A stretch of 27,500 nt of DNA from Priapulus caudatus (taxonomy: Eukaryota; Priapulida; Priapulimorpha; Priapulimorphida; Priapulidae): NCBI RefSeq assembly GCF_000485595.1, contig NW_014577131.1, positions 42,035 through 69,534 of the forward strand, read 5' to 3'. Below are positions 8,435 through 17,630 of this stretch, in pieces; positions within the stretch are counted from its first letter, which is position 1; the number at the start of each line of letters is the position of its first letter. The notes under the pieces are model-generated. The model saw only the letters and a list, made by a program, of their open reading frames with translations, did no database searches and was not told where the DNA came from. The translations under genes and the position numbers were made by a program.

Positions 8435-8470
8435 CGGTTGACCTGGTTGACCATTTATGCCTGGCAATCC
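8435..8470 (-). CDS. COL4A2-like: Exon 7: four Gly-X-Y triplets
   Basis: 36 bp, phase 0 to 0, acceptor TGTGCTTTAG|GGA, donor CCG|GTAAGTTC. Peptide GLPGINGQPGQP. The shortest exon of the gene; it is supported by strong splice sites on both sides and an exact triplet length. Confidence 0.92.
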
Positions 8471-8895
8471 CTAAAGCACAAATAAGATAATAATTGGTAA
8501 GACAATGGGCGTTTCTGTGTACAATATCAAATGATATTATGTCATACTTTTCACACTCTTTCTATAAGTTAATAATTATACATAGTTCATTATCACTCAC
8601 TTTACTACAGCTACCAGTCATGCACATACAGTAATCGTAGCAATTAATGTCTTGACCTTTATCATACCTCGATCTGTCTGATCCCACCTTGCATCAGCGC
8701 AGCACAATACAAAGATAACTTGCACAATTTGTACAATTGTAAGCCAACATTGAATATTTATACATGCACTGAACTGTTAGAATATATCACCAGACTTACT
8801 AGCCCTGGTTCCTGCAGTTTCTCAAAACTAAATAACGAAAATCGCACTGATGAAGCATGACGTAGAAAATACCCTTTAGAGAATATACCCCGTAC
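8471..8895. other. Intron 6-7, nothing recognised
   Basis: 425 bp of AT-rich intron without open frame or repeat of note. Confidence 0.7.
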
Positions 8896-9012
8896 CTTCA
8901 TTCCCTTCAGACCAGTGACAGCTGGTTCTCCCTTCAGACCAGTAGGTCCTGGGTACCCGGGCAGGCCTGGCGGTCCTTCAGGACCCAGCGAGCCAGGAAG
9001 ACCTGGTGATCC
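8896..9012 (-). CDS. COL4A2-like: Exon 6: helix with a one-glycine substitution (GEPAVTG)
   Basis: 117 bp, 39 codons, phase 0 to 0, acceptor TTATTGCAG|GGA, donor AAG|GTACGGG. Thirteen triplets from GSPGLPGSLG to GLKGMK. In the eleventh codon group (GEP AVT GLK) the expected glycine is alanine, so the register is kept. Human alpha-2 has its first long interruption at this point, after GQKGEP, 11 triplets past GCN, the same count as here. Confidence 0.95.
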
Positions 9013-9755
9013 CTGCAATAAATCCGGCATTTAGCACCATGCATGCAAGCGTGAGCAACATCTATTTTCAGTAAACTCAATTGTGCGGAATATGCAAGAA
9101 TTATATATAACTTCTTTTATGATATATAACTCTTTCACTGGGTGTGTCATGATGAATGAACTCTTTGTTATGATATTATCTCACGGCATGCTTGTATCAC
9201 TTCTCAAGCATTTATAACAAAAAACGCAACCTTAACTAATAATAATACGCCTTGCAGCTGGCATCACTTATCCAGGTCAGCAGAAAACGCTGGCTTCTTT
9301 TAACCAGGTTAATGCTGTGCATGGTAATGCCAGCTTGCTCCAATGAAGTACGTATACATATACCATCTTGCAGACTAGAACGATCTTCTATTTCAGCTCG
9401 TAAGACTCGTATGAGTTCATTGACATGGCGTCTAACTGGGAAAAGCTGTTGATGTATAATGTACTGCACGTGTTGGAAATTTTATTTAATCACGCATAGG
9501 AAAATTTTAATTGAGCAAACCCTAACCCTAAACCCCTGTAACCGCTTTTCCCACTTTGCGATGTTTGAATATCATCTATATTTAACATTTGGACTGGCAA
9601 GATTCTTTGGTGTTTTGGTGCCGATGCTTTGTATTACTAACTCTCGATGTTTGACGGTCCCCTGGAGTCCCCTTTGGCTAGTTTAAAAGATTTATATTAA
9701 ATCTCATGTTAGATTAAAATGGTTATTTCATGTCGCGCACGTCTCGTTGACTTAC
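9013..9755. other. Intron 5-6, short telomere-like motif only
   Basis: 743 bp. It holds AAACCCTAACCCTAAACCCC at 9517-9536, about two and a half telomere-like units, too short to mean more than chance or an old scar. Short open frames on both strands show nothing recognisable. Confidence 0.65.
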
Positions 9756-9818
9756 GTCAGTGCCGTTGCAGCCGTCCATACCGGGTCGGCCTGTAGCTCC
9801 AGGAGAACCTTGGATACC
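9756..9818 (-). CDS. COL4A2-like: Exon 5: conserved GCNGT site (cysteine and N-glycosylation sequon)
   Basis: 63 bp, 21 codons, phase 0 to 0, donor GAC|GTAAGTC. Peptide GIQGSPGATGRPGMDGCNGTD. GCNGT is found at this place in most collagen IV chains. Its cysteine takes part in 7S crosslinking, and its Asn-Gly-Thr is an N-glycosylation site in the vertebrate chains. Human alpha-2 has GRPGYDGCNGTQ here as I recall it, one of the closest matches in the window. Confidence 0.96.
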
Positions 9819-10075
9819 CTACAAATAGAGGCAGAGGTCAACAATATTACCGGAGAGAGGAACAGAGAGCAAATAATGTAACACATCACATTGCTTACGG
9901 TTCTATCTTCACTTATAGTATATAGTTAAATCGCAGTTCGATAATTATTGTAATTTTGTCAAATTCATTGCATTATTAATCACTTAATTGATTGGCATAT
10001 CAACTTCTATAATATTTTTAAGCTGGTCCAAGCACGTTTATTCTAAGGTAATGAAATAATTAAGCTCAAACTCAC

Positions 10076-10120
10076 CGGAATTCCATTGATACCTGGGAAA
10101 CCTGGCTGGCCAATCCTACC
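10076..10120 (-). CDS. COL4A2-like: Exon 4: five Gly-X-Y triplets
   Basis: 45 bp, phase 0 to 0, acceptor CACTATAG|GGT, donor CCG|GTGAGTTT. Peptide GRIGQPGFPGINGIP. Too short for an ORF scan. The splice sites, exact triplet length and frame match to both neighbours support it. Confidence 0.93.
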
Positions 10121-10380
10121 CTATAGTGGAATAAAATAGCAATATTCAGTCATTAAAAAGGTATATAGTTTAGAACTCTGAGGAATTTATCTTACAACAG
10201 TTTAAAGTTAACAACTTAAACGCAAGCAAAATCACAACAATTGAGAACAATAATCTTTTTTAAGCACACATAATATTACAGTCACCGGTAACAACAGAAT
10301 AATAGCTAGACCGTCAGCTAGTAGTCGTCTTAACTGACGACATCGTTCTATAATATTTCAGCGGCCATGTTGATAGATAC

Positions 10381-10515
10381 CCGGTCGCCCTTGGGTCCTA
10401 GTGGCCCGGCACGTCCCGACTCTCCGCTGTAGCCTTTTGGACCTGATAGACCCTCGGGTCCTTCCATGCCGGGCAATCCCTGGATTCCTTGTTCTCCGGG
10501 AAGTCCATGTGGACC
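10381..10515 (-). CDS. COL4A2-like: Exon 3: 15 uninterrupted Gly-X-Y triplets (7S region)
   Basis: 45 codons, phase 0 to 0, acceptor TATCGACAG|GGT, donor CGG|GTATCT. It starts [16 protein letters not shown] and ends GPLGPKGDR with no break in the repeat. With the next exon and the start of exon 5 it gives 26 triplets between the 7S cysteine cluster and the GCN site. I count the same number in human alpha-2 from memory, which suggests no exon is missing here. Confidence 0.95.
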
Positions 10516-11053
10516 CTGTCGATAGAAAGGGTACGGTAAAACCATATCGTGTGTACATCTATAGTCACGTTTCTATAATTGTATGCTAGCGGAGTGAACC
10601 CGAACAAATCTTAGGTTCTTGTAGATGCGGTTTTCAGGGTAGTTTATTAGGGATATGGTTAAAGCAAAACCTTGTACTGTTCTGGGTAATTGTGACTGTA
10701 CTGCATGATCCTTCATTGACAGGCATAGGTAATCTGGCAAAGCAGTCGACACATTGATCTATGGATAGGTGCTTGTGAGTGTTTATGGCGGTTATCACAA
10801 ATAATATAACCGATAGGGCTCGAAGCGCACAGGTATAGCTACAGGCTTAATATAATTGCAATTAATCATTTTGTCTTATTGGTATCATTTTTACAGAAAA
10901 TTTCGTTTCAGCATTTGCCACACACCTGGATTGTATATCTAATAATCTGTTACCATTAGAGTGTTTTTCACGAAAGTTTACATACTTCGTGTACATACTT
11001 TGACATCTGCGTAAATAAGCCGCACATATGGTAAGATGCAATGATAAATATAC

Positions 11054-11073
11054 TATATATACATACATATATA

Positions 11074-11121
<48 letters not shown>

Positions 11122-11168
11122 CGACCGCCCGCCCGCGCGCACGCACTCGCGCACTCGCGTAGGCACTC

Positions 11169-11204
<36 letters not shown>

Positions 11205-11212
11205 GAGCACTC
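11054..11212. repeat. (TA)n run joined to a (CG/CACG)n run
   Basis: About 65 bp of alternating TA, then 90 bp of CGCCCG, CGCGCAC and CACGCACG repeats. Both halves are alternating purine-pyrimidine, a sequence type prone to unusual helix forms. Confidence 0.9.
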
Positions 11213-11840
11213 ACATCCGTCAGATGCAACTGGATACGTCTGCTCTAGCGGTAACGTAAATCTCTTACTGTTCTTAATGTAGCGAACTGATGCGCAGAGC
11301 TCTCGACCCATATACACAAAGACAGTATGGCACCTATTTATTATGCAAGCAAAATCTATTTCCACTTTTTAGAATGATACTCTATAGGCCACGGGCAATT
11401 TTGACAGTAATCTCAGCTAGCAAATTCAAAATTTTTGCCAACAGCTGCGGTCCTGCGGTATATTAGCTGTCGGCACGCTTCCTGACCCCTGACCACGGTC
11501 AAACAAATTCGGTTCCCTGGAGGGAGAGCATATATCACTAACCAGACATTACTGCGGTGGCCTCGCCCTCAAAAAATATGGATGTTAGGGATTCTCTGTC
11601 ATCGAGCTTTGGCTGGTTCACTGAGGCGCGAGCACGGACTCGAATGGTTTTCCTTATCGTATTTCTTGAAAATTGGCAGACGCATCTTTCGTATTCAGCT
11701 CCAGGGAAGTGCGTGACAGTTACAAACGCACGTAGGTCGGTGAAACCCCAATGGGTTTCGAAATTCATGCTCCTAGTTCGAAACCAGATTCCTGCCGCGT
11801 GTTACCGACCCGGACCCTCGGCACCCGGACCTCTCAGACA

Positions 11841-11930
11841 CATGCACGCGCGCGCACGCACACTCACACGCACGCGCATACACGCACACACACTCACGCA
11901 CTCACGCATGCACGCACGCACATCGGCATT
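11841..11930. repeat. Degenerate (CA/CG)n microsatellite
   Basis: CACGCGCGCGCACGCACAC-type repeat with interruptions. The plus-strand open frame 11557-12027 passes through it and is not a gene. Confidence 0.85.
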
Positions 11931-14302
11931 GATGGGCGAGATAAGCTCGTGCGAAGTGATTTCATTTAGCGGGCGTTCATCCCTCCCGCAGCATGCCGCC
12001 GCTAGCTCTCACTCTGACAGTTCATGATGAAGCCCTACAGCTTGTACCTGCTCACGTTACGAAGTGCCGACAAGCTCTAGCAGCGCCAACACGCTGGCAA
12101 ATAGACACGATAGCAAAATAGGCTCCCCCCATGAAAACCCTCGGTATGCGCCCAGGAAGGAAAACTATTTTAACCACATGGATGGTTAGCGATATCTATT
12201 TTGCATGTGTTTGCTACTGTAAGGGTGGTTCCGTTCGGTTTGGCCGAGTTCGTTGGTCACGTTTAAAATGCAGTTCGACATGCTAGCTTGAAATATTATT
12301 TTCACTTCTTCGAAATAAGTTCGGTCCCTTACTTCGAGTAACGTGTCCGCACGGCGCCTCAACCTCAACCCTGGATAGCAGTCTGCTTATATATAAAGTT
12401 TTTGTCGGCTCTCTTCGAAACGCCAGGAGTCCCCCAGTGGAGCAAAACAGCAGACACGCTGATTTGGTGAAAACACCGGGGATAGAGAGAGAGAAGGTTT
12501 TTGCAGCGTAAAACTTTACTAGGCGTATTTATTGGCGGCTGTTGTTCTTTCGTGAAGCGTGTGCGTAGAGTGGGCTCATCAGCATACTGATACGAATTTA
12601 AAATGGAGTTTTTCATGCCAGGCTTTTGCACCGTGTTGACACGCATTTATGTGCAAAACAAAATCCACTAACGGTTATCATTATCGCAGTTCTAGTAGCA
12701 CGTATTTTCTTACATATCTCGTTAAAATTAAATTGGTTGACACCAGTAAACAGCATTTATTGCCATATTTTGCAGCGCTGTCTGGCATCACTTGTAAAAA
12801 GCGGCTATTACAACTACTCTGGAACGCGTGAAAACGGGGAGTTCGATCTTTTCTTATCCACCTACGATTGCCTAGCTTACAATAATCCACTAAAATTTGT
12901 CACTGTGAGTTTGTAAAAAAAAAAACACGTCAAAATCTGCACTTTTGTTTTACTAGCCATGAACCTGTTCTGTATGAAAGTGTTTTTCTAGCGGGCATCA
13001 TTCTTTAAATGAGCCTATTTTCGAGAAGTGCGTCTGCTCAAACTGGGAAGGCACGTTAATAAATCCTGTCGGTTCAAGACAGGGGGCGTAAATATTAGCA
13101 AAAAAATAAATATGAAAGCCAGCTGGCTTTGCAATGACGCCGTTTTGGGTACGTCTGGTTAAATCTCCCTCTGGTTTTCCGACATTTTAAATGCCGAGGG
13201 CCCCGCGTAAGCCAAAATGCCAATGCCATCGTATCCTTCACGGGGGTTAGCTACCCAGGAAGCTGAGGCTCGTGTTCAGTATTAATACCTTTCCAGGGCA
13301 TCACAAGTGGCGACATGAATGATGACAGCTAGATTTGTGGGATGTAAATTGTTTTAAATAAAAAAATGTTGGCGGCCATGTCGGGAGTCGTGCAAACCCA
13401 ATGCCTGACGGAGGGTACCAGACGAACTATATAAACGCTGGGGGGGATAATCGACGAATGGTTATATTTAGAGTAACATTACATTACACAATTTACATTT
13501 CTGTGCGCGCGCGATGTTTGCGAACCCGTACACGCGCGCTCGGGTTGAATTTCTAACATGAAGCTGAAAAAATGCGAGCTCCCACGACCCGCACCCCCAC
13601 CCTCGAGCGGAAAGGTCGCTAACTGCACCCAAACCGCAGTCCCACACGGACAGCGAGCGAAGCCTAACTATAAACATCTGTCCCGCGTGCCGTAAACCTA
13701 TCAGAGCGATTGAGGTTAAAAGATTTCGCAGATGGCGAGAAAGAAATGTGGTCTCGGCATAGAGTCGCGGGGCCTCTTCCTCTAGGGAAGTTATACGTAC
13801 AAATAAGCCTGCAGATGAGGGCAGTTACAGCTAAAAGCTAGTGCCATTCTGACATTCACGGTGTAGCATTACGGCGCAATCTCACTCTATATGACAATAC
13901 ATGGAGCATAAAATCCCAGCAAAATATATGCGTGTCGCAAATGGAAGGTGGAGTTCCATAGATGGTGCAATGACCCCCGCTGTTTGTTTAGAGGTTAAAA
14001 ACTGCATGACCCAATTCAATAAATCGTTTAAGTTGCGTTATACTGTTTCTAAAATATCAAACCGGCGTATGAAAGGCACATAAAGTGAGCTGTATGTGTC
14101 TCGCATGACATCGTGAATATATAGTATATAGTATACTAACCCTACTGTGATCGGTGTAAAATATGCAGTTTACGAACACACAATCGCACATATGCTTCTA
14201 TGTATACTTAAATTACTTTATGTGTTACTGTTACGTGTTATATGTTACAGATTTACTTTTCATGTTGAGTAATATCTATGGTATATCTTAACGTTCACTT
14301 AC

Positions 14303-14380
14303 CCTTGAGCCTTTCTCTCCCACGCATTTACAGCTACCTGTAGTACAATCCCTGCCCCTGCATCTATTTGATCCCTGGTC
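14303..14380 (-). CDS. COL4A2-like: Exon 2: 7S domain cysteine cluster
   Basis: 26 codons, phase 0 to 0, acceptor TTCTACTTCTAG|GAC and donor AGG|GTAAGTG. The peptide contains CRGRDCTTGSCKC followed by VGEKGSR. The four cysteines (C-x4-C-x4-C-x-C) and the GRDC..G.C.C pattern match the 7S region of alpha-2-type collagen IV chains. There these cysteines form disulfides between four molecules at the N-terminus. The short lead DQGSNR is the non-collagenous stretch before the helix. The first Gly-X-Y triplets (GEK GSR) run straight into GPH of the next exon. This exon sits alone between introns of about 3.2 and 3.8 kb. Confidence 0.95.
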
Positions 14381-14499
14381 CTAGAAGTAGAAACAAAAAA
14401 TAATTAATTAATGTGCAACACAGCTAATTAAGGAATGAATGGTTATAATCATGAGTGAATAGAAGCAACCTTTATTCACTCCTGCTGTAAATAACATAT

Positions 14500-14596
14500 T
14501 AGGTAATACTAGATACAATAATGTAACCCAAACCCAGAGAGGATGTAACCCCTATCCTCTCTGGGTTTGGGTTACATTATTGTATCTAGGTAATAC
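14500..14596. mobile_element. Perfect hairpin flanked by a direct repeat (possible tiny foldback element)
   Basis: The arms 14510-14544 and 14554-14588 are exact 35-nt reverse complements (starting TAGATACAATAATG) around a 9-nt loop, GTAACCCCT. GGTAATAC lies immediately outside on both sides (14502-14509 and 14589-14596). The direct repeat can be extended to TAGGTAATAC (14500-14509 and 14587-14596). An 8-bp duplication is the size made by hAT transposases, and 9-10 bp by Mutator-like ones. A template-switch event could also make a hairpin, but would not easily leave the flanking direct repeat. Confidence 0.7.
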
Positions 14597-17136
14597 ACAC
14601 AGCAACACATTGCGTAAGAAAATAACGATCTTGCTCATTGATGATAACATTTCTTACAACGCAAGACAGAAACGATCTTCTCACTATCTAGACTCTAGAG
14701 TCAAGCGTTAAACCTGCTATTCCACCCCATGATTTTGCGACCACAGTGTCCAAATTAGTTGTCGTACAGCGGTGATATTTTGCCGTCGTTGAGCTATAGT
14801 CTTAACACAAATATTTTTGCCACCCAAAAATAAATAGCTATCCTGGTGGGGAGTCTTCGGGAGGTTTGTTTATTTAGACTGCTCATGTACCAAGCTTCCC
14901 ACATGCGTGTCAGGGCCGAAATGGCCAGGGCTGGCTTGCGGTTTGGCGCTGCTTGGGCGATAAATAGACTATGGAGAGCGTGAGCGCCAACAAATACTGC
15001 CGTAAATCAGTTATTTAACCCACAAAATAGACACTAATCAAGAGTGAGAGTTTGCTATAATTCGCAGTATATAATTCATCATAACCCGCAGAAAACATAG
15101 CCTCACTCAAAAAACTCTCGCGCTCATAGGCAAGCCAAAGGGCAATTAAATGACAAGCCAAGATTCGAAACGACTAATTTAAAATGCAGTCTCCAGGCAA
15201 ATAAAACAACAAGGGGAGTGTGGGCCAGAGTTTATTTGTTCCAAGCACCTAATTGCACGTCAAGGAATCCCACACTGCAGAAGAATGCTATACGGCCGAT
15301 AGTAAGCATCAAACTATTCACCATGACGAAGACGAAGTCGAAAAAATAGATTATCGAACCACGAACGCTAGAAATCGTAATTCTGGTAGTGCGCACTTAC
15401 GCTATTGATGTTCTTTATTTTAACTCGTATATAATAATGACAAAAATTTCATTCAAATATATTGTGTCACACAGTAGAGTGAAAGTAGAATAACCCGAAT
15501 TTCTGTGGCCCACACTCGCAGTCTCGTCACTATGCCCGACTGCTCTACGGTCGCAGCTGCACGCATGTCCCATACGTCTACCACCATCGTGCACTCAGCT
15601 GCCGCCACATGCCCCGAGGCCCCGCTGTCCCGTAGACAACGGGACACCTCCTGTAGTGGAGCGACCGACGTTCGTAGCTAGGCTAACGTCGAGTTCTAGA
15701 CAGGTCCGATAATTTTGCAATTGATTTAGGCCTAAATAAATTTAATAATTTCTGTCTTGTTGTTTTCTGTCTTGTGATCCCATACTCATTACGGGAACTC
15801 CCCTCCTTCCGATCTGTTACCAATAACGCGAAAACTTTTTTTACTGCAATCCGCAGAGTTGATCTGTCAATTTGACCAACAGTCGATTTTGGCCGATAAA
15901 ATTTAGATTGGCTTTCATTATTGTTAATCGTGATGGTAATATAATGGCTATAATGATAGTGGTGGAAGTAGCGATCGACCCGTGATAGGCTTCTAATGCA
16001 GCCTTCGAATCGTCACGCTGACAAATCAGACACCAACGACCGACCCCCGACCATTTCCACATTGCCCTGAAACGCGGCGCCCAAAGCTTGAGAACATAAC
16101 TTGCTCCTAAGTTGCAACTAACAATACAATCTTAAAATCTCTGATATCACGTAGGTAGCCACAGCGTGATAATACGAACAGGTTGAAACGTGATCGTTAT
16201 GCTCTCATGACGCATTCCCATTAAAACAGAACAAACCTGAGCCTGATTCAGCTATGATTTATAACGCTACATGAATTTTTTTCATCATGCAGCCACTTGT
16301 AAAAATAAGACGCGAATGAAAAAAAAGATATACGCGCCCCACGAAAAGTGCAGAATTACATGAAATGCATCTGGTGAGCAATTGATACCAAATGGCCATA
16401 TGCCCATATGCTATAAATTGTTATCAACTTAAACAACCCGGCTAGCTATATGCACTTTGTTTCCCATGAGGGCCAGACTGAACTGTGATTGAACCTAAAT
16501 AATGGCATATATATTATATGCCGATTTCATTCCCGTGCAGGTATTAAATTGACTACGTTACAAATTTTCTATGGTAAAATTGTCAAATTTTTGTTGCCAT
16601 TTTTTTACATTAAAAGTAAGAACTAACGGGACTAAACGTATCGTCAAATTATTACCTGATAAGATTGTTTCTCAACTAGTTAAAAATCCAAAAAACCTGG
16701 ACGATTTGATATTATGTTCCTGACATTAATGGCTTGCTATGGGCTATATATGAGTCACGAGTGTATGTTCACATCGAACAATATAGTAAAACAGGAAGTA
16801 TAATGCAGCAATTTAACCATAAAAAGTGAACAGAATTACTTATATTTTGTGAAAAAGTGGAAATATTTTTTTCCTTTTTACTGTTTACGGTGACGTAATC
16901 ACTTTAAGCTAAAAATTATTCGACCCTCGATCAAACTCGCCATTTATTACAATACCAGGAGTGAAGTATAAACAAAATTGTTTCACGTACGTGCGCGCGC
17001 GCGTGTATTTATTATAATATCATCTAACACACTCATCTAAGACGCTGATATGCAGACAACAGGTGAAAATCTGAAAGACCGATTTACTGCCGGTGGAAAT
17101 GAATCCGCAAGCTGGCCTGTTGTTCGCTGAGACGTG

Positions 17137-17158
17137 ATTGGCTCACCGGGGCGTGGCC
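17137..17158. promoter_or_regulatory. CCAAT box next to a GC/CACCC box
   Basis: The minus strand reads GGCCACGCCCC then GAGCCAATCACG: a good KLF/Sp1-type site beside a full NF-Y consensus. On the plus strand the same boxes would precede a CT-rich initiator-like stretch near 17220. The pair lies about 400 bp inside the proposed first intron. It could be an internal promoter or enhancer, or a sign that the first exon is placed wrongly. Confidence 0.3.
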
Positions 17159-17560
17159 TATATTCCATAACGGGAACCTCATTGTCAGCTACCCCCGAAC
17201 GCACCAGTCGTTATACATTTAGTTTCTCACGTTAGCTCTCAGACGCAGCGTTAGTGTGTGTGGGGGGGGGCTGTAATATCAAAGTTATACAGTATATAAA
17301 TTACCCGCTAGTATAGATAATCGTTAACGTCATCAGATGGTCATTTAGCGTCCGAAGGTCGCACGTGTGGTTGTATCTGTGTGCATCTGACATTCAAGTC
17401 AACAGACGTTGGGAAACTATATAACGCCTATGATATTAGAGCTTGATTTAATTAGAAGCAAATTCATCTTCTTCTTCTTTTTCTTCTCGCGCTTCTCGTT
17501 ATTTCTTCTGTGAGTGATTAATATAGGAATGTACGCTGTCACGTAAAGAACAAAACTTAC

Positions 17561-17630
17561 ACTGTCAACACGGGTAGCAAATGCACTAATCAATGCTCCT
17601 AGAACTGCTAACGCTTCCCTGCCTCATCAT
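17561..17630 (-). CDS. COL4A2-like: Candidate exon 1: signal peptide, with an apparent one-base frame break
   Basis: Just before a strong donor (AGT|GTAAGTTT) the minus strand reads EALAVLGALISAFATRVDS. This is a classic signal-peptide core with a small-residue cleavage site (AFA|T), and it ends in phase 0 as the 7S exon requires (S|DQGSNRC). That frame meets a TGA at 17626-17624 with no ATG after it. Two ATGs at 17630-17625 lie in a neighbouring frame. Removing one G from the GGG at 17619-17617 would join them, giving 23 codons starting MMRQEALAV. Either the assembly has one extra G, or a small upstream exon splices in at the AG ending at 17619 or 17623. Those acceptors are poor: the sequence before them is TA repeat, not pyrimidine-rich. 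About 11 residues would separate the cleavage site from the first 7S cysteine, close to human alpha-2. Confidence 0.5.

Larger units (their letters stand above)
10516..14302. other. Large intron between exons 2 and 3 (about 3.8 kb)
   Basis: The exon phases (0/0) and the 26-triplet count argue that no exon is hidden here. It holds two microsatellite clusters and otherwise unassigned sequence. Long first introns in collagen genes often carry enhancers, but I see no specific motif cluster that would show this. Confidence 0.75.
14381..17560. other. Intron between candidate exon 1 and the 7S exon (about 3.2 kb)
   Basis: If the signal-peptide exon at 17561 is right, this is intron 1. It holds the hairpin element at 14500-14596, a promoter-like motif pair near 17137-17158, and otherwise sequence in which I recognise nothing. 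Confidence 0.5.
792..17630 (-). other. COL4A2-like: Type IV collagen alpha chain gene, alpha-2-like, 5' half (runs off the left edge)
   Basis: Gene span on the minus strand, 5' end at right. Twenty-five exons (14303-14380 down to 792-953), bounded by consensus AG and GT sites, join in one frame with no stop and encode about 826 residues. A further candidate exon at 17561-17630 would supply the signal peptide. The product is a secreted chain of the basement-membrane collagen network. It has an N-terminal 7S cysteine cluster that crosslinks four molecules, then a long Gly-X-Y helix with short interruptions. CRGRDC..GxCxC, GCNGT and GLGMQG occur in the same order and nearly the same triplet spacing as in human COL4A2, as I remember it. 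This is why I call it alpha-2-like and not alpha-1-like. The second half of the helix and the NC1 trimerisation domain are outside the window. Family assignment is very secure; the alpha-2 subtype is likely. Confidence 0.96.

Noticed and set aside
9517-9536. Telomere-like CCCTAA units
   Set aside because: Only about two and a half copies; too short to call an interstitial telomere.
10862-11365. 167-codon minus-strand open frame
   Set aside because: Its middle is the TA and CACG microsatellites; nothing recognisable outside them.
11557-12027. 156-codon plus-strand open frame
   Set aside because: Runs through a CACA/CACG repeat, has no recognisable domain and lies inside the collagen intron.
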